Assembly (NCBI RefSeq): GCF_910592395.1
Contig: NC_088312.1
Location: 19,909,292-19,973,291, forward strand
Reading direction: 5' to 3'
Source: Lineus longissimus
Lineage: Eukaryota; Nemertea; Pilidiophora; Heteronemertea; Lineidae
DNA length: 64,000 nt
The stretch's first letter is position 1. Each line of letters starts with the position of its first letter. The position numbers and the translations under genes were made by a program. The notes under the pieces were generated by a model that searched no databases, was not told where the DNA came from, and was given only the letters and a program-made list of their open reading frames with translations. Positions 26,301 through 39,600 of the stretch are shown in pieces.

Positions 26301-29300
26301 TTGGTTCCAGATCGACTCACTATGACTAGGAATACGCAGTAGAGCACAATGTCATGAAAAACGACCCTTTGTATTGTAAATTCCAATCACCTGCAGGACA
26401 GGTCAATTTCTCTCAATAAAATTAATTTTGTTGACTCCTGTGATCTCTACCTTATTAAAAAAAAAAGAAAGTGGTGCTAGTCCCAAACTGGTAATTTCTA
26501 TTTATTTTGACCTCTGTTAAATCATGATACCTCTCAATTACAGACAGCATTTTGTATCCTTGTGCTGTACAACCCAGCCTGGACATACCACAGTTGTCCA
26601 TGGAAAAGTCTCATCCTCTCTGACACTTTTTTTCTGTAAAGCTACTGATACAACATGCTGAACTAGGGATATCTTCCGTTGCCTCCTGTAATGTTTACAT
26701 ACCATGGCTGATTAGTTCAATCATATTTCATCCACCTGGCAGCTCTGCATTGGAAATTTTAGTGGTATAACGTGTTCTCTTGACCTTCAAACAGTAGTAT
26801 AAAGCCGATATTTACTACTTTATACCCTCAGTCCTATGTTATTAGGTCATCCAGCTGAGCGCCAGGCCCTTGGGCCTCTTGTTTTTCTGTTATAAATTGA
26901 GGTTTGCTTTTGTTTAAGATCTGCGATGTGACTGTAAAGGGATTGATGCCGTACTTGATCCACGTACAAGGACAGCGCCATCTGAGGGCCGAAGCTGATA
27001 AACGCCAAAAGGAATTGGTATGTACACATATTTTATTAGGAGTTGCCAGTTTTGTTCATCGTTAAGTCATTGTAAAACTCTGAAATGGGCCGAAAAATAT
27101 GCCACCAACAGAGTGTATTCTATTTTGATGGTGTTGGTTGCTAACTCTATTGACACAACAACTGTTGAAATGTTGTATTCGACTATGAGATTAGGGATTG
27201 CCCTGGGACCACAGGTTGAAAGTAATGAGGCCTGGTTCTCATGTGCAGTCTTCTTCCTCTGCGCTCAGCCTGCCTGTCCTATATCTTTACTTTCAGTCCT
27301 GGGTTTGAAAATGAAGTGGTTTGTCGCTTTGAGGTCTTGCAGTGTTCCCCCAGTTTTTCCTTGACATTGGTGTCTGGGGCCAGAATAGTAGTCAGGTATC
27401 CTGATGCTGGGGACATCCTTGGCACGGATGAACGAGCTAAGCTTCTCCATAGTCAAATTAGTGTTTTGAATGATCACTTTCTCCTTTCTAGGAAAAGAAT
27501 AAACCTGCTCCAAGAAAGCAACCCCTTGCGTCAAAAAGTAAAATGAATCCAGGTAAGGTTTGTTTAAGTTGCCAGTTGAATGGATGGTTCAGGTTTGGTT
27601 ATAATATATGTAGGTCGGAAACTGATGAATAAAAAATATTGTTGATAATATGGGAGAACAATTCGTGGGCAGACTTCGAATGCATGTGATTTGTTGTTGC
27701 TCTTATAGTTTGTTATTCAGTCTTCAATGGATAGCTGATAACTTGTGTGGACAAGCCAACTTGGCCATTTATGCCAAGGCAAGTTAAGAAAGTAAGTTGG
27801 CTAGGACTAGGAGGCCCTGGGACTGGCCCTTTTGAAACACTTGACTCGAAAGCATTCCATTGTTCTTTTACCTGCAGCCATTTTGCTGTTATGGTATCAA
27901 GTGCTATAGTATACAATAGTTTTTATGATCTCACTGTATGTTAGCTTTGCCCTTTGCTATGCAAAGCTCAAGTTCTTGCTGTTCCTTTCTCCTTTGAAGG
28001 TTAGTTTGTTCTTCACTGCATTCAGAATCCATATTTGTTAGTGATGAAAATGCAGTCAAATCATTTGCTTGCATTCTACTGTACATGTACTAATGTTTTA
28101 GAAGGCATTAGTAATGACCCTTCTGTTTCCAGATTTAAGACTTTTTTTCCCCTTTTAAAGCGATTTTGTATTGACTTGTGACCTTGTGAGAGGTGTGAAC
28201 CTTGCCCTAGGCCTAGTCTCCTATCAAACCTTACAAGCATGACCTTTGGACAAGACCAACTTCTTATTTGTCTTGCCCCCTTTGCCCCAGACAACAACAA
28301 AAGATGTATATTATTGCTCTAGTTCGAGTTGTCATATTGCTGACATCGTGTTCAGTGAGAAACTGAACTGTCTAATGATAGATTATACCTGACAACTGTA
28401 TAACAAGACTTGGAAGTCTTTCAACGGAACCAGGACTTCTGCAAGCGGAACAGTGCTACTGTTGCAAGTACGAATTTACGATCCAAAACATACTACTGAA
28501 AGAGACAGTCACCACTTCGAACGATACTTAAAAAGTCCAATCAGATTAACCAGAGCAGGAGTACTGAACAGTCGGTATTGCAAGTACGACAGAAGTGATG
28601 CCTGACTGGATGAAAGCCTGAAGTAGCGCTGTCCCAATGCATGATGAACACTGCATAGCCTGTACAAGTGAGAATGCCATCTGAGCACTTCTTCGTCCTC
28701 GAGTGTCGTCATCAATACAAAGACAGACCGAACCGTTGATGTTGTCGATACGAAAAATATGACAGCAGCAAACTTCGAGATGCCAACTGTCTGAACTCAA
28801 CTGATGCCAGGGGATGAGATATCTTATGATGCCAGCAAAGTTGACACTTTATGGTGCCCGTTGGTCCGCAATCTTTGCCCATGGGCGATGATGTCAGCAA
28901 AGTTCTTCTCGTGATGCCTCAACCAACCGAGATTAAGATACTGCTGGCAGTCATACCCTTGCCAGTGTTCTCGCTCTTGCCACTGCTCGTACGATTATGC
29001 TTGACAAAGGGAAAAAACTCACTCTTGGCTCTTGTTGATGACACACTGTCCCAACTCCCTCACTGCCTCAGGTGTCAGCATAGTCCGTTCGCTTCATGAT
29101 GCTAGCAAAGACCTTGTATAATTGATGCCTGACCTTCTGGAGACGTCAATCTCTGTCGCGTTTATGTTGGCAGAAGCTCGCAATGCCTACGTACGCCAAA
29201 CGCTGATGATGTCCTCACTTTCCTACTCTAGGTGCTTTCGGCCCACCCACTCGACAATTTTTCAGCTCCCAGCATACTCTAAATTCGTTACGCTCCCGAG

Positions 29301-32300
29301 AACAGTCAGTCTTCAATGTGATGCCAGCCGGTTAGATAGATGTCTCAATTTTCAATGATGCCAGAAATTCGTACTTCTGCTGTTGCGAGCCAGACCTAAC
29401 TCCAAGATACAAGCAGTCCCAACCCTTGATATCCACACGGCAGTGATTCCATTGATCCCAGTGTGAACTCCATTCAACTGAGACAACCTACTCCAGGCAA
29501 TAATGGGAAGAACCGACGTGACATGAAATCTCAAAAGTACGAACTCTGATCGCTGGTAAAGCACCATCATCATCGTCAAGGCAAAACATTTTGATGGAAA
29601 TGCAGCTTGACGTCCGTGTTGATTTCAGCCAGTGCAGTAAAAACTATTGATGCTTCCAGTGCACTTAAGTCCACCATAGGTCCACTCGAGTCTTGACGCA
29701 TGAAAAAATTCAATCAGAACTCTCGCAGCCGAAGGTTGGTGAAAAACCTTTTTGAGCCAGGATAGAAGTTCAACCATGGAAAGACCCATTTCCCTTTCAG
29801 TGCTGCTGTGAAGGCCTAGTTCAATGCTTTAGAGTCCAAGCTTGTGGTGATCACTTGGGAGACCAGCCATTCTTCTGCGTTTCCAGTGCCATCTATTCCC
29901 TTTGCTGCAAGTGATGTATTGATGGCTACAGTTGCTGAGGCCAGATGTGAGTTTTCATTCGTTTGATGCAAGGAAGGTCTACACAAAGTCGTCTCAGTCC
30001 AAGTGCCAGATTGGTCAAACGTTGCCTGCTACTGTTGTCCAATGCTCCCTCGGTGCCCAAGCCATCCTTTCAGTTTTGTGTGATGTCAGGTCCCTTCAGC
30101 CCAGTCGAAGAATGTCGGTACTCCATCAGTCCATGAAGCCAGGAAAGACAACTGAGGATAATAAACTGGTTACCCTGGTCGTGGTGATAGAAGTTTCAAT
30201 CCGCAGCCAGACTACAATACAAGATTCTTACGTGTGCCGTCCACATTCCGGCCAAGAAGCAGTTGCTCCAAAAAAAACCGCTCGGAACCAATGTCGTAGC
30301 TGCTAGCACTGTCTACTCTACTGTCTATTGATGCTGGGTAGCCATCCTGGTTGTAGATTCCTCTGCCTGAAGGACACGTCTGAAGAAATGAGGAATCACT
30401 CTTGCCTGTAGCAGTGTGTCCATTGGGTTAATGTGGAACTTGCTGCCATCCTATTTCTAGTAAATTCTGACAGGTTCTCTGTGTTCTTAGTCCCCCTGTT
30501 GAGGATTAAATGTATGCAGCAGTTCAATCACTAGTCAACTGTTGTTACCAGAAATAGGCTGGTCTCAAGTCATTGCAACCCGACTGCTGACACAAATCAC
30601 ATAGGTGCCCAGTTTAAGAATCAAGTTGTGTTCTTTGCTAGAACAGAAATACATTAAGTTACTTAGCTTCTTGTTATATCAAAGTGAAATAATGAGTAGT
30701 AAGTATGCCTTATTTTATCTGTGAAGTCAAAGATTATAAACTGCAATGTGAACTTATTGATATTATTAAAAAATTATATTTTCCAGTAAAATATTACGAT
30801 TAAATTGTTCGTCGTTGAATGTTCTTCATCTTCTCTCTGATTGTTGCTTGTGCAGTGGCAGATTCCAGGGCGTTGGGTATCGAAGTGACACCCAAACCAT
30901 CCATTCTAAGGAACACCGGTAATAAACGGTCTACAGATTATCCACTAGATCCCCCTAGTGAGAAAAAGATGGGACGATATGACGACAGACAGACGGGTCC
31001 ACCTCGTGATAGTGGGTAAGGCTTGTAGTTCTTTTTCAGTTGTTGGGCATCAAACTTGACTGATAGTCTTTTGAACTGCTTGTTCCTCGACTCTGATGTG
31101 AGGCAACATTGCCATATTTGACTTTGTACATTTTACAAGATGTTGGATATCCATTTTGCTGCCAAATTTATATTACCAATGTTTGTTAAAGTCACTATTG
31201 TAAGACTGAAATCTATCATGTAGCTCACAGGGTTTTCCATGTGTATAGTATGCTTGTTACTCATAATGTTATTTTCGGTTCTCATAAACATTTGAGACAT
31301 CCTTCTTTCTGATGTTAATGTGCAGTGTAATTTGTTTTTTGTTCTGGACATGCATTATTATTATTATTAGTATTGGATGGTGTAAGATATATCCTTGAAG
31401 GTATTTAATTTGAAGATGTGCTCCTTGCAACCTGTGGTCCAAAAACAAATGAGAAAATTTGCGGTCTGTTGAAATTTTTTAATTGGAATGATATTTTATG
31501 AAAATGTGTTGCAATTTTGTTACGGTACTACAATGTATTATTATAAGTTTGAACAATTTTACAGAATTTGTAGGAATATTCATTCAAAATCGTGTTGTCA
31601 TCTACTTTGTACATGTATGTAACTGCGATGTTTCAAGGTTTGTGATTCTGAGGTTTAATGAGATTTATTGAAAATTGTTTGAACTATCAACAGTTTAAAC
31701 CCATCATCTTGAACACATCGAAGAACCATCATGGAGACGACTCGTCTGTGTTACGCCTTGCATTGTCTCGATGGAAGAACCATCATTGAGACGACTCGTC
31801 TGTGTTACGCCTTGAATTGTCTCGATGGGAGAACCATCATTCGGTAGCAGAGTTTTAGGACATGACCTCGTGTACCGTACTACCAATTCACAATAGAGAA
31901 GGTAGGTAACTTCTTCTGAAAGTAGGACATTGCTGATAATGAGGATTTTGTCAACTCGAAGTGACTCCCTGTGCTGCCTGTGAACAGCAGACTGACGCCT
32001 GTTGATTCGCAGATTCATGACATGTATGAAAGGAATTGAAATGTGCCATAGGATATTAGAACATCGATGTGGGATTGGAACACGTCCCTCACGATTCTCA
32101 GTGCCGTCAAATATGGATCAGGCTAGCGAATGCCGTCTGCTGTGAACATGAAGTTCAGTGATTGGATTACACCTACAGCCAGTGCTTGAACTCGTTTTTT
32201 ATCTTGGCCCGAAAATCACTCACGATTCTCAGTGCCGTCAAATATGGATCAGGCTAGCAAATGCCGTCTGCTGTGGACATGAAGTTCAGTGATTGGATTA

Positions 32301-35300
32301 CACGTACAGCCAGTGCTTGAACTCATTTTTTATCTTGGCCCGAAAATCAATGAACGATGTCTTGGAATGCTTCTGATGTCAAGAACGAATGAAACATTTT
32401 GTTTCAAATCGCTGGATGTGTCAACACGTTGTGTGCAACTTCCTATGTTCAAGCAGTAACTATGCTTGCCTCGTCGAAAATCGTGGAAAACTTATATCCT
32501 TTGTATTGAACCTTTCGATTGTGATCACTCGGTATCGGACACCGCTGGGATTATACAACTATTTATTCAAAGTTTTTGTGATGGCCATCGTCTGCGAAGT
32601 CCAAATATTGGATTACGGTTGGTCGATTCAGATCTTTCGAAACCATTGTTTACATTGGCCTGTGAGGAAGACTGCCGAGTGTCCATTGGAAAACGTCGCT
32701 CTTCACCGATTGCGGTTTGGGATTATGACTTCGAGATTGCATCATTGCAGTCTTCACTCGGCAATTTTCAGAAGAACAGATCGCACTACCTACTGTTGGA
32801 ACATACTGTTGGAACATACTTTAGTTGCTGCCCGAAATGGACTTGTATTGTAGCGAAAAATCGTTTTTCCGAGGACATGATTTGATGAGCCTTTGCTGTG
32901 CAGTTTTTCGAAAAAGACCAGATCACATTCCCTACTTCATGCACTTGAACTGACTTGAGATGCAAACCGAAATGGACCTCTATAGAGAGGAATCGAAAAT
33001 CATCTTCTTCGGACATGATTGTGGCCCTGGGGTATTGACGAGCACTCGCTGCTAATTTAAAGGCTCAAGGATAGTCGTGGTTGAAATGGATTCTGGAACT
33101 TGGGTGTTGGGTGTTGGGATTTGGTAAAAGGATTCCTGAGTATGGATTTATCTTCGAATGACTCATGTGAATTCATGACGAGTTGGATGAATTAATATGA
33201 GTAAGACATGGGATGTTATTAACATCTAGAAAGCAACAGTGTGTACAGTATTACGACGAGTCGAAATCAAAATTACGATTCAGCTGGACTGGGAAATTAC
33301 AATGGAGGATTGCCGTGGATATGGTGATAACTTTACGAGGATGTCCATTGATGGTGCATTCGTGTGACTGGACAAAAAGGAGACACTCTCGGTGAGGACT
33401 TGACTATTGGAACGCCCGAGCCCTCGTGAGCAGACGTCTTCTTCATTCAGATGGTGTTGGAATCTAATCTGTCGCTGTACAAATTCTACCGTCTGCTCAC
33501 CTATTTGTTTACGACGAGTTCTATCATCTGCTTCTTAGCTTGGAGAAGGAATGAATAATCAAAACGTACTACTGCCGGCATTTTGGACAATCGCTGGTCA
33601 AGGTCTGACTAGTGGTGCTTGATTCAACAAACTTGACAGTGGATCTATTTGTTGATTGTGATTGTCTCGTAATTTAGATCTTGGAGCAACGTTGTCAGTG
33701 AGAATCAGAGTGCGCGATATCATTTTGATTTGTCATGTTTAAGCTGGAACGTCACCTTTCATATTCTATCACGATCTGAAAGACTTGTAGATTACATTCG
33801 ATGGAACGAGGACGATTATATATTCCAGAACGACTGTGGCGTGAGGGATGGGAGTCAAGACTGTTGATAGTTCAAACAAAAGCTTTTGGATACTCATTGA
33901 TTCACAAACCTTCTCCTGAATTTTTCTTATTGACATATAGATCCGTATTGTATATTATTGTTCATCATTCTGTTTATCTCTGGTATCTGGACATAACTTT
34001 ACTCAACTTACAATGCAAATTTCGTAAATAACTGCTATTCACGAAATGTTTTTTTGTGATTGGAAAAACTGATGGAATTTTGTAATTTGCCATAAATTGA
34101 TATAGTGAAGTTGTTGATTATAGATATTTTTGTGAATTGCACAAATAAAGGGTGCGAGGATTGTCAGCTTAAAATAAATAAACTGTTACTCAGATAGCAA
34201 CTGCTGCCGGATGAACCCGGCATGGGATATGGAGTCCATAAAATTTGTACTTTTTATTTTTCTACCGTTGTGCTGTACATTGAGTCACTGATCTATCATA
34301 AGAAACAAAAAGGCTTTTATTCTCTAAGATTGTCATTGATTGAGCCGAGTCATTTACGGCATTTAATTCTGTAGTACATGTAATTTGTATTTTGTGAATG
34401 AAATGCTACATGAAATGGAATATTTTTTCTGTCAGTACATTTCCATTGTGTATCATTGATGAGAAATTGGACCTATGAATGAGAAACACAACTTTAGCCA
34501 TGTAATATTGGATGGGTAGTAAGCAATAGAAAGAATTGTTCATAGATTGTTACAACTGTATTGCTCATACTCAAACATTATTTTACTCATATGAGGTTTT
34601 AACGTAAACATTTGATCATATGAAATCTTCGATGCATTTGTATCTTACATTTACAATCATATGATGTAAGAATGTTGTAATGTTAAGATGATAAGATCCT
34701 TAGTTTGTGGGAGGAGGCCTCAATATACAGCACTGGTGCCTTTAAAGTCAGATGTCTTAAATGTCCATCAACACCAATGCATGGATTTGACGACAGTGGC
34801 CTGGCTGCCTACAATGTCTTACATGAACAAGTGACCGTCCGAAAGATTGTCAGATGGATTTGTGGCTGCCCTTAGCGTGCTAGATGTCGTATCATTCAGG
34901 GTGGTGGATTTGCAGACGCACGGGGGCAAGAGTACCAGGTGTCCATCTTCGAGAAGCCAAGACAAAAGGTCATCTCTGCTGGTGATTACCTTACTGTGTG
35001 GCGGTTGTGAATGTGAAAAGACGATCTCGAAGATTGTGATGGTGATGAAGGGCTGAATTTGACCCTGCAATGTGGACAAAACCATGCCTTCCAAGAGTTT
35101 GTGAGGTGGAGATGTTTGAGGGAAGGCGCCTACCTCTGATGACATGAACAGCAACCAAGAACCAAGCCATGCTGGAGATGCAGTCCGAGTTTGAGCAGAC
35201 CAGACCTATACGTAAAACTCCGGACAGCAAGCAAGAATCAAGTCGTGTTGTTCTGTGATGAAAAAACAGTACGACTTGTCTGTCCTTACAGGTGCTTTCT

Positions 35301-36661
35301 GTTGTGTGGAAAGCGTTTGCAAGAGAAGACGTGATCACTTTGTAAAAATATGTGTTAAACCTGTTCAAATGATAGTGCCACTGAGTAACACTCAAAAGTG
35401 CAGCTGCAAACAAGTCTGATGCCTGAAATCCAATACTGGAAGCTTTGATCCCAATTCTTAAATTTATGATATTTCCCTTTGAAAGTTTCTTATCTTGAAA
35501 TGGAAATCTTTTGGCCATTTCACCAGTTGGTTGTTCAGTTAGACAACTTTACTCCCACTCCACAGCCTTTGACTATTATGTACTGTGTTAATGTGTTTAA
35601 GCTGGTTAAGAGCTAAGACATTTCTCTTTAACTGAATAATCAGTAATAATGTGGAATTTATGAGAGAAAATTACATTCTTGCTTTGAGATTGTTAGTTGA
35701 CTGCCCCTTCCATCTCTTGACAAAATCTGTTATTAATGTATTCCTGATCTCTATTTCAGAAGATACGGCAATTATGGCCGGAATGATTCAGGCCCGAAAT
35801 ATGGCGGTCGCGATGACCCAGGCCCCAACTTTGGCCGTCGTGGTGACCCGGCCCCTGTGTACAGCAGAACAATGAATCAAAGTCAGCAGGACCAACCACT
35901 GGTGTTTGACTATGGTCATAGTAAAACGGGCCCTCAGTCGTCAGGCCAACATGACTCACTGGTGAGTTGCAGGAAGAGGAAGCCGGCGTAGTGCTTTGGG
36001 TATCTATTCCAGTAAATAAATGGCAGTTCCTGGTGATCAAATCATAAACTAGCCCGCACCAGACAGGGTGGCTGAACATTTTTGGTTAAAAATTGTTGTC
36101 TTTTCTCTAAAAAACATTTTTGTTTGGTTTCAGGGTTATGACCAGCAATCTGGTTCCATGGGTCAGTTGTCTCCTAGTGGCCAGGATGCCTCGGGTGACA
36201 ACCAGTTACAGCACGCCTTGAACACCGTCTTGTCAATGGTACAAGGCTCGGCCCTGGGTGGAATGAACCCTCTCGCATCCTCAATCCAAGCTGCCATAGA
36301 TAACAAAGTGCAGGCTGCCGTGGATGCGCAGCTTCAAGGAAAATTGGGCAATCAATTTGGAATGTCAGACACAGCCGGGAATCAAGCTCTGACATCATTA
36401 GCTAATCTGCCACCCCCAAGTTCCTTACGGTCACCACCGGGTATTGCAAAAGCTCCGAACAGCGATCCAGTTTTTGTTACGCCAGAAATCATGTATCCTG
36501 AGAAACCGATGGAGGTTGACGTGAAGTCGAGCGGACTGGTTAAGATTGGCGAAGGAAAGTTTGCGACGTTCCAGAAGTATATGCGTCAGACGAGGAAGGA
36601 GGAAAGGATGAGGAAGATGTCGTCAAGCGAGGCTGGTGCCCCTAGTGAGGAGAAAGAGAAG

Positions 36662-36692
<31 letters not shown>

Positions 36693-39600
36693 AAGATGAT
36701 GATGTTAGCAAGGCTGTTCGGGCCGAGTTGGCGAAGTTAGGTCCAACCAAGGTATACAAATGTGCTTGCTTTCTGGATAAATGCAGCACAAAAAATATCC
36801 ATGGACATGCTCTCCTCCCATGTTTTGCTTAGTAGCAGTTGTTTAGCATTGGCCAAGTACTTTCACAAGCTACCGGTACACTTTGGTGTACTCTGTACAC
36901 TAGTGTTACTTTTCTTTCAATTCTCTCCTATGTGTATCTTGCAGGATCAAGAGTTGATCTCGAGCATTGTCAGCAAGGTGGTGAGAGAATACATGGACTT
37001 GAAGACCGACGTTCCAAAAAGCGACGACCGCAGGAGACCGCAGAAAAGGGAGTCGGCAAAAAGTCAGGAGCAAAGAGAGAAGGAGGCCACTGCAGCCACC
37101 AACCCGACAAGTGATAGACCACCACCAAAGCAGCAGCAACGGCGTCCAAAAACTCCAGTCAAACTGCTGCCGAACCTGGTCCCCTCGGGAAAGAAGAAGC
37201 AGAAGCCACAGGTTGCCAAGGCTGCACCGCGTCGCAAGCGAACTCGTAAGTAGTCTACTTTTATTACGGTATTTTGTCTTTTGTTGCATCCCATATGCAG
37301 TTTCCGCTATGTTTTGTTGATTATTTTTAATTTCCTTTTTGATACTCACCTTAATGTCAGAATAAAAGAGATGGCAACAAGAGAAAGTCAATTATCACAC
37401 TCTGAAACGGTATTGGATTCCCAGTAATTTTATCATGACTCGAAGCCATTTTCTGATGTATCGCTCTTCTTTTAAATTTGATCCTGCAATTGAAGGCTGC
37501 TCTCAAGGTTATACTACTTCTTTCAGCGCCTGCTCCTGTCAGGTTCTCTGTCATGCCTGTCAAGTCAGCTCCGACCTTGCAACAGCAGAACCCAATCGTG
37601 CTTGGTAACTCTGATTCTGAGTCTGAAGCCGCAACGAATTCTGGGGCAGACCCCACTACAACAACGACATCTAGAGCCCCAACTACCACTGGGAGTATTT
37701 CATCGATTAGTACCAGGACCACGATGATCACTAATACAGCGCCTGTAAGCACTATTCAGGTTTTGACGAAGAAGGAAGTGCCCTTGCCGTTATCACAACC
37801 GGCCCCAACGCAACCGGACCCTCCTGGCACTGAGGCCCCGAATGTAGCCAAGAAGCCAGACCCTTCTGCACAGTCGAAAAAGGGAAAGGCGATACAGGTT
37901 GTGGGGGAAAAGGTGCAGAAGAAAACACCCAAAGGCGAAAAGAAGAAGAAAAAGTCAGGAGACTGGTCTTCAGGCAATTTTGATGAGGACTTTGCGAATA
38001 AACGAGCTGAGTTGGACAAGATTCTGTCTGCGTCAATATCAAAGCCGAAATCGAAACCTGAACGGAAACGCTCCATGGGTGCCAAGGGAGACCGTGTGTC
38101 AGTACTCAAGAAACGCCCAGACGACTTTGACAGTAGCCCATACGAGGACATCTCCGATATGTCGGACATCTCGTCCGATGAAAGCATGTTTGGTGATCGC
38201 CTTGGGAGACGGGTGGAAGTTGTACGACATGTCGATAGAGGGCGTGGATATCGAGATATTTCAAGGTCACCCCTCAGGTAAATACCACACTCTCTATCTC
38301 TGCGTACGTCTGCACAATCTACACCTACTGATGAAGTCTAGTTCTACCTTAACTTATGCTCTGCTATTCTGATACACAAATCAGCATCCACCATTTGGCA
38401 ATTCTAAGAGATATACAGTGCCGCTAACATTGATATTCATCAATTTCAGATGACTGGCATTGGCAGGAATATCTAAATTTGTCACTTTTTGCCTGCATCA
38501 CCATTTGAGTTCGTTGGCATTTCCATTTTAGAAGCCTGATGTTAAGGAAATTGGATAAATCTCTTTCAGACTTTTAGTAGAAGTATTACTGTGATGAGTT
38601 TTTCTTCAAATTTTTTCTAGACTATGACATACATATTGGTTTGGATAATACTTTGTTGTTTGATATCGTCTGCCTTGTCAGTCTTTTCAGAGAATGCATT
38701 TTTGACTTGGCCCCTGCACATGTTGAACTGATGCCATCTTTCATATTGTTCTTCTAGGTTTTCTCCTGATCGTTTCCATGGCGCTCGTAGGGGCAGAAGT
38801 CGCAGTTTATCTCCTCGGTCAAGGCGTAGGTACCCAAGCCTATCGCCTGTCAGAGGTCTTCGGCGAAGCCTCTCACCTAAGAGTCGCTTAAGCAGCATCT
38901 CATCTGACCTAGATCACCGGAGGTTGACACCAGTTAAGGATCGCTTAGGTCCAAAAAGAAGTAGAACGCCAGTCAAAGACAGGTTAGGCGGAAAGACAAG
39001 GAAGTTCTCGCCATTGTCACCTCGGAGATCGCTTGGGAGTATTTCACCTTCTCGTCAGCATCCACATGGAGGTCTGCAACCACGCGCGAGAGATCGTAAA
39101 TTAGAAAGAAGTCTAAGTATATCGCCTGAGCGTCTTCATCCGGCTGGTGGTCTGGTGCCACGCAGGGATAGAGGAAGAGACTTGTCACCATTGTCGCCCC
39201 CTAGGGATCGTTTGGGAAGTCTATCGCCATCAGATCACCTCCGTGGAGGGCGTATGCCACGAGTGCGAGATTTGTCGGGTCATTTGAGAAGTCTGTCACC
39301 GTTAGATCAGCGTCATGGTCGGCGTCATACACTCAGTCGGTCACCGTCGCCACACAAGCGTGGAGGTCGAAGGGACCAAGGCCCATGGCTGTCGCCACCT
39401 AGAGACCGTTTGGGGAGTCTTACTCCATCTGAGGAAAAAGCTATGGCGCAGATTAAACCGTGGAAGTGGGACGGCCCCAAGAAAAAGTCACCGCCGAGTC
39501 AGCATGAGTCAAGGCAGTCTTCTCCACAACGATCAGTGCATGAATTGACACCCCGTCAATTAGTGCACGACCCTTCACCCCACCAATCTGTGCATGAAAT

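Larger units (their letters stand above)
31016..35759. other. Long intron of the zinc-finger gene with short tandem duplications
   Basis: It contains two local arrays listed separately (31721-31845 and 32089-32350). Overlapping frames at 32389-32885 look non-coding: no domain and no splice context. The rest is AT-rich and shows nothing recognisable. Confidence 0.5.

Noticed and set aside
28630-28690. C/D-box snoRNA-like ATGATGA...CTGA pairs in the intron
   Set aside because: Box spacing is too short and terminal stems of only about 3 bp can be drawn; no convincing C'/D' boxes.
32389-32885. Two overlapping 139-154 codon frames in a zinc-finger gene intron
   Set aside because: They overlap in different frames, have no recognisable motif, and lie inside an intron on the coding strand.
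37357-38187. Minus-strand frames of 131-143 codons opposite the zinc-finger exon
   Set aside because: They are complements of the real, phase-consistent coding exon 37527-38277.
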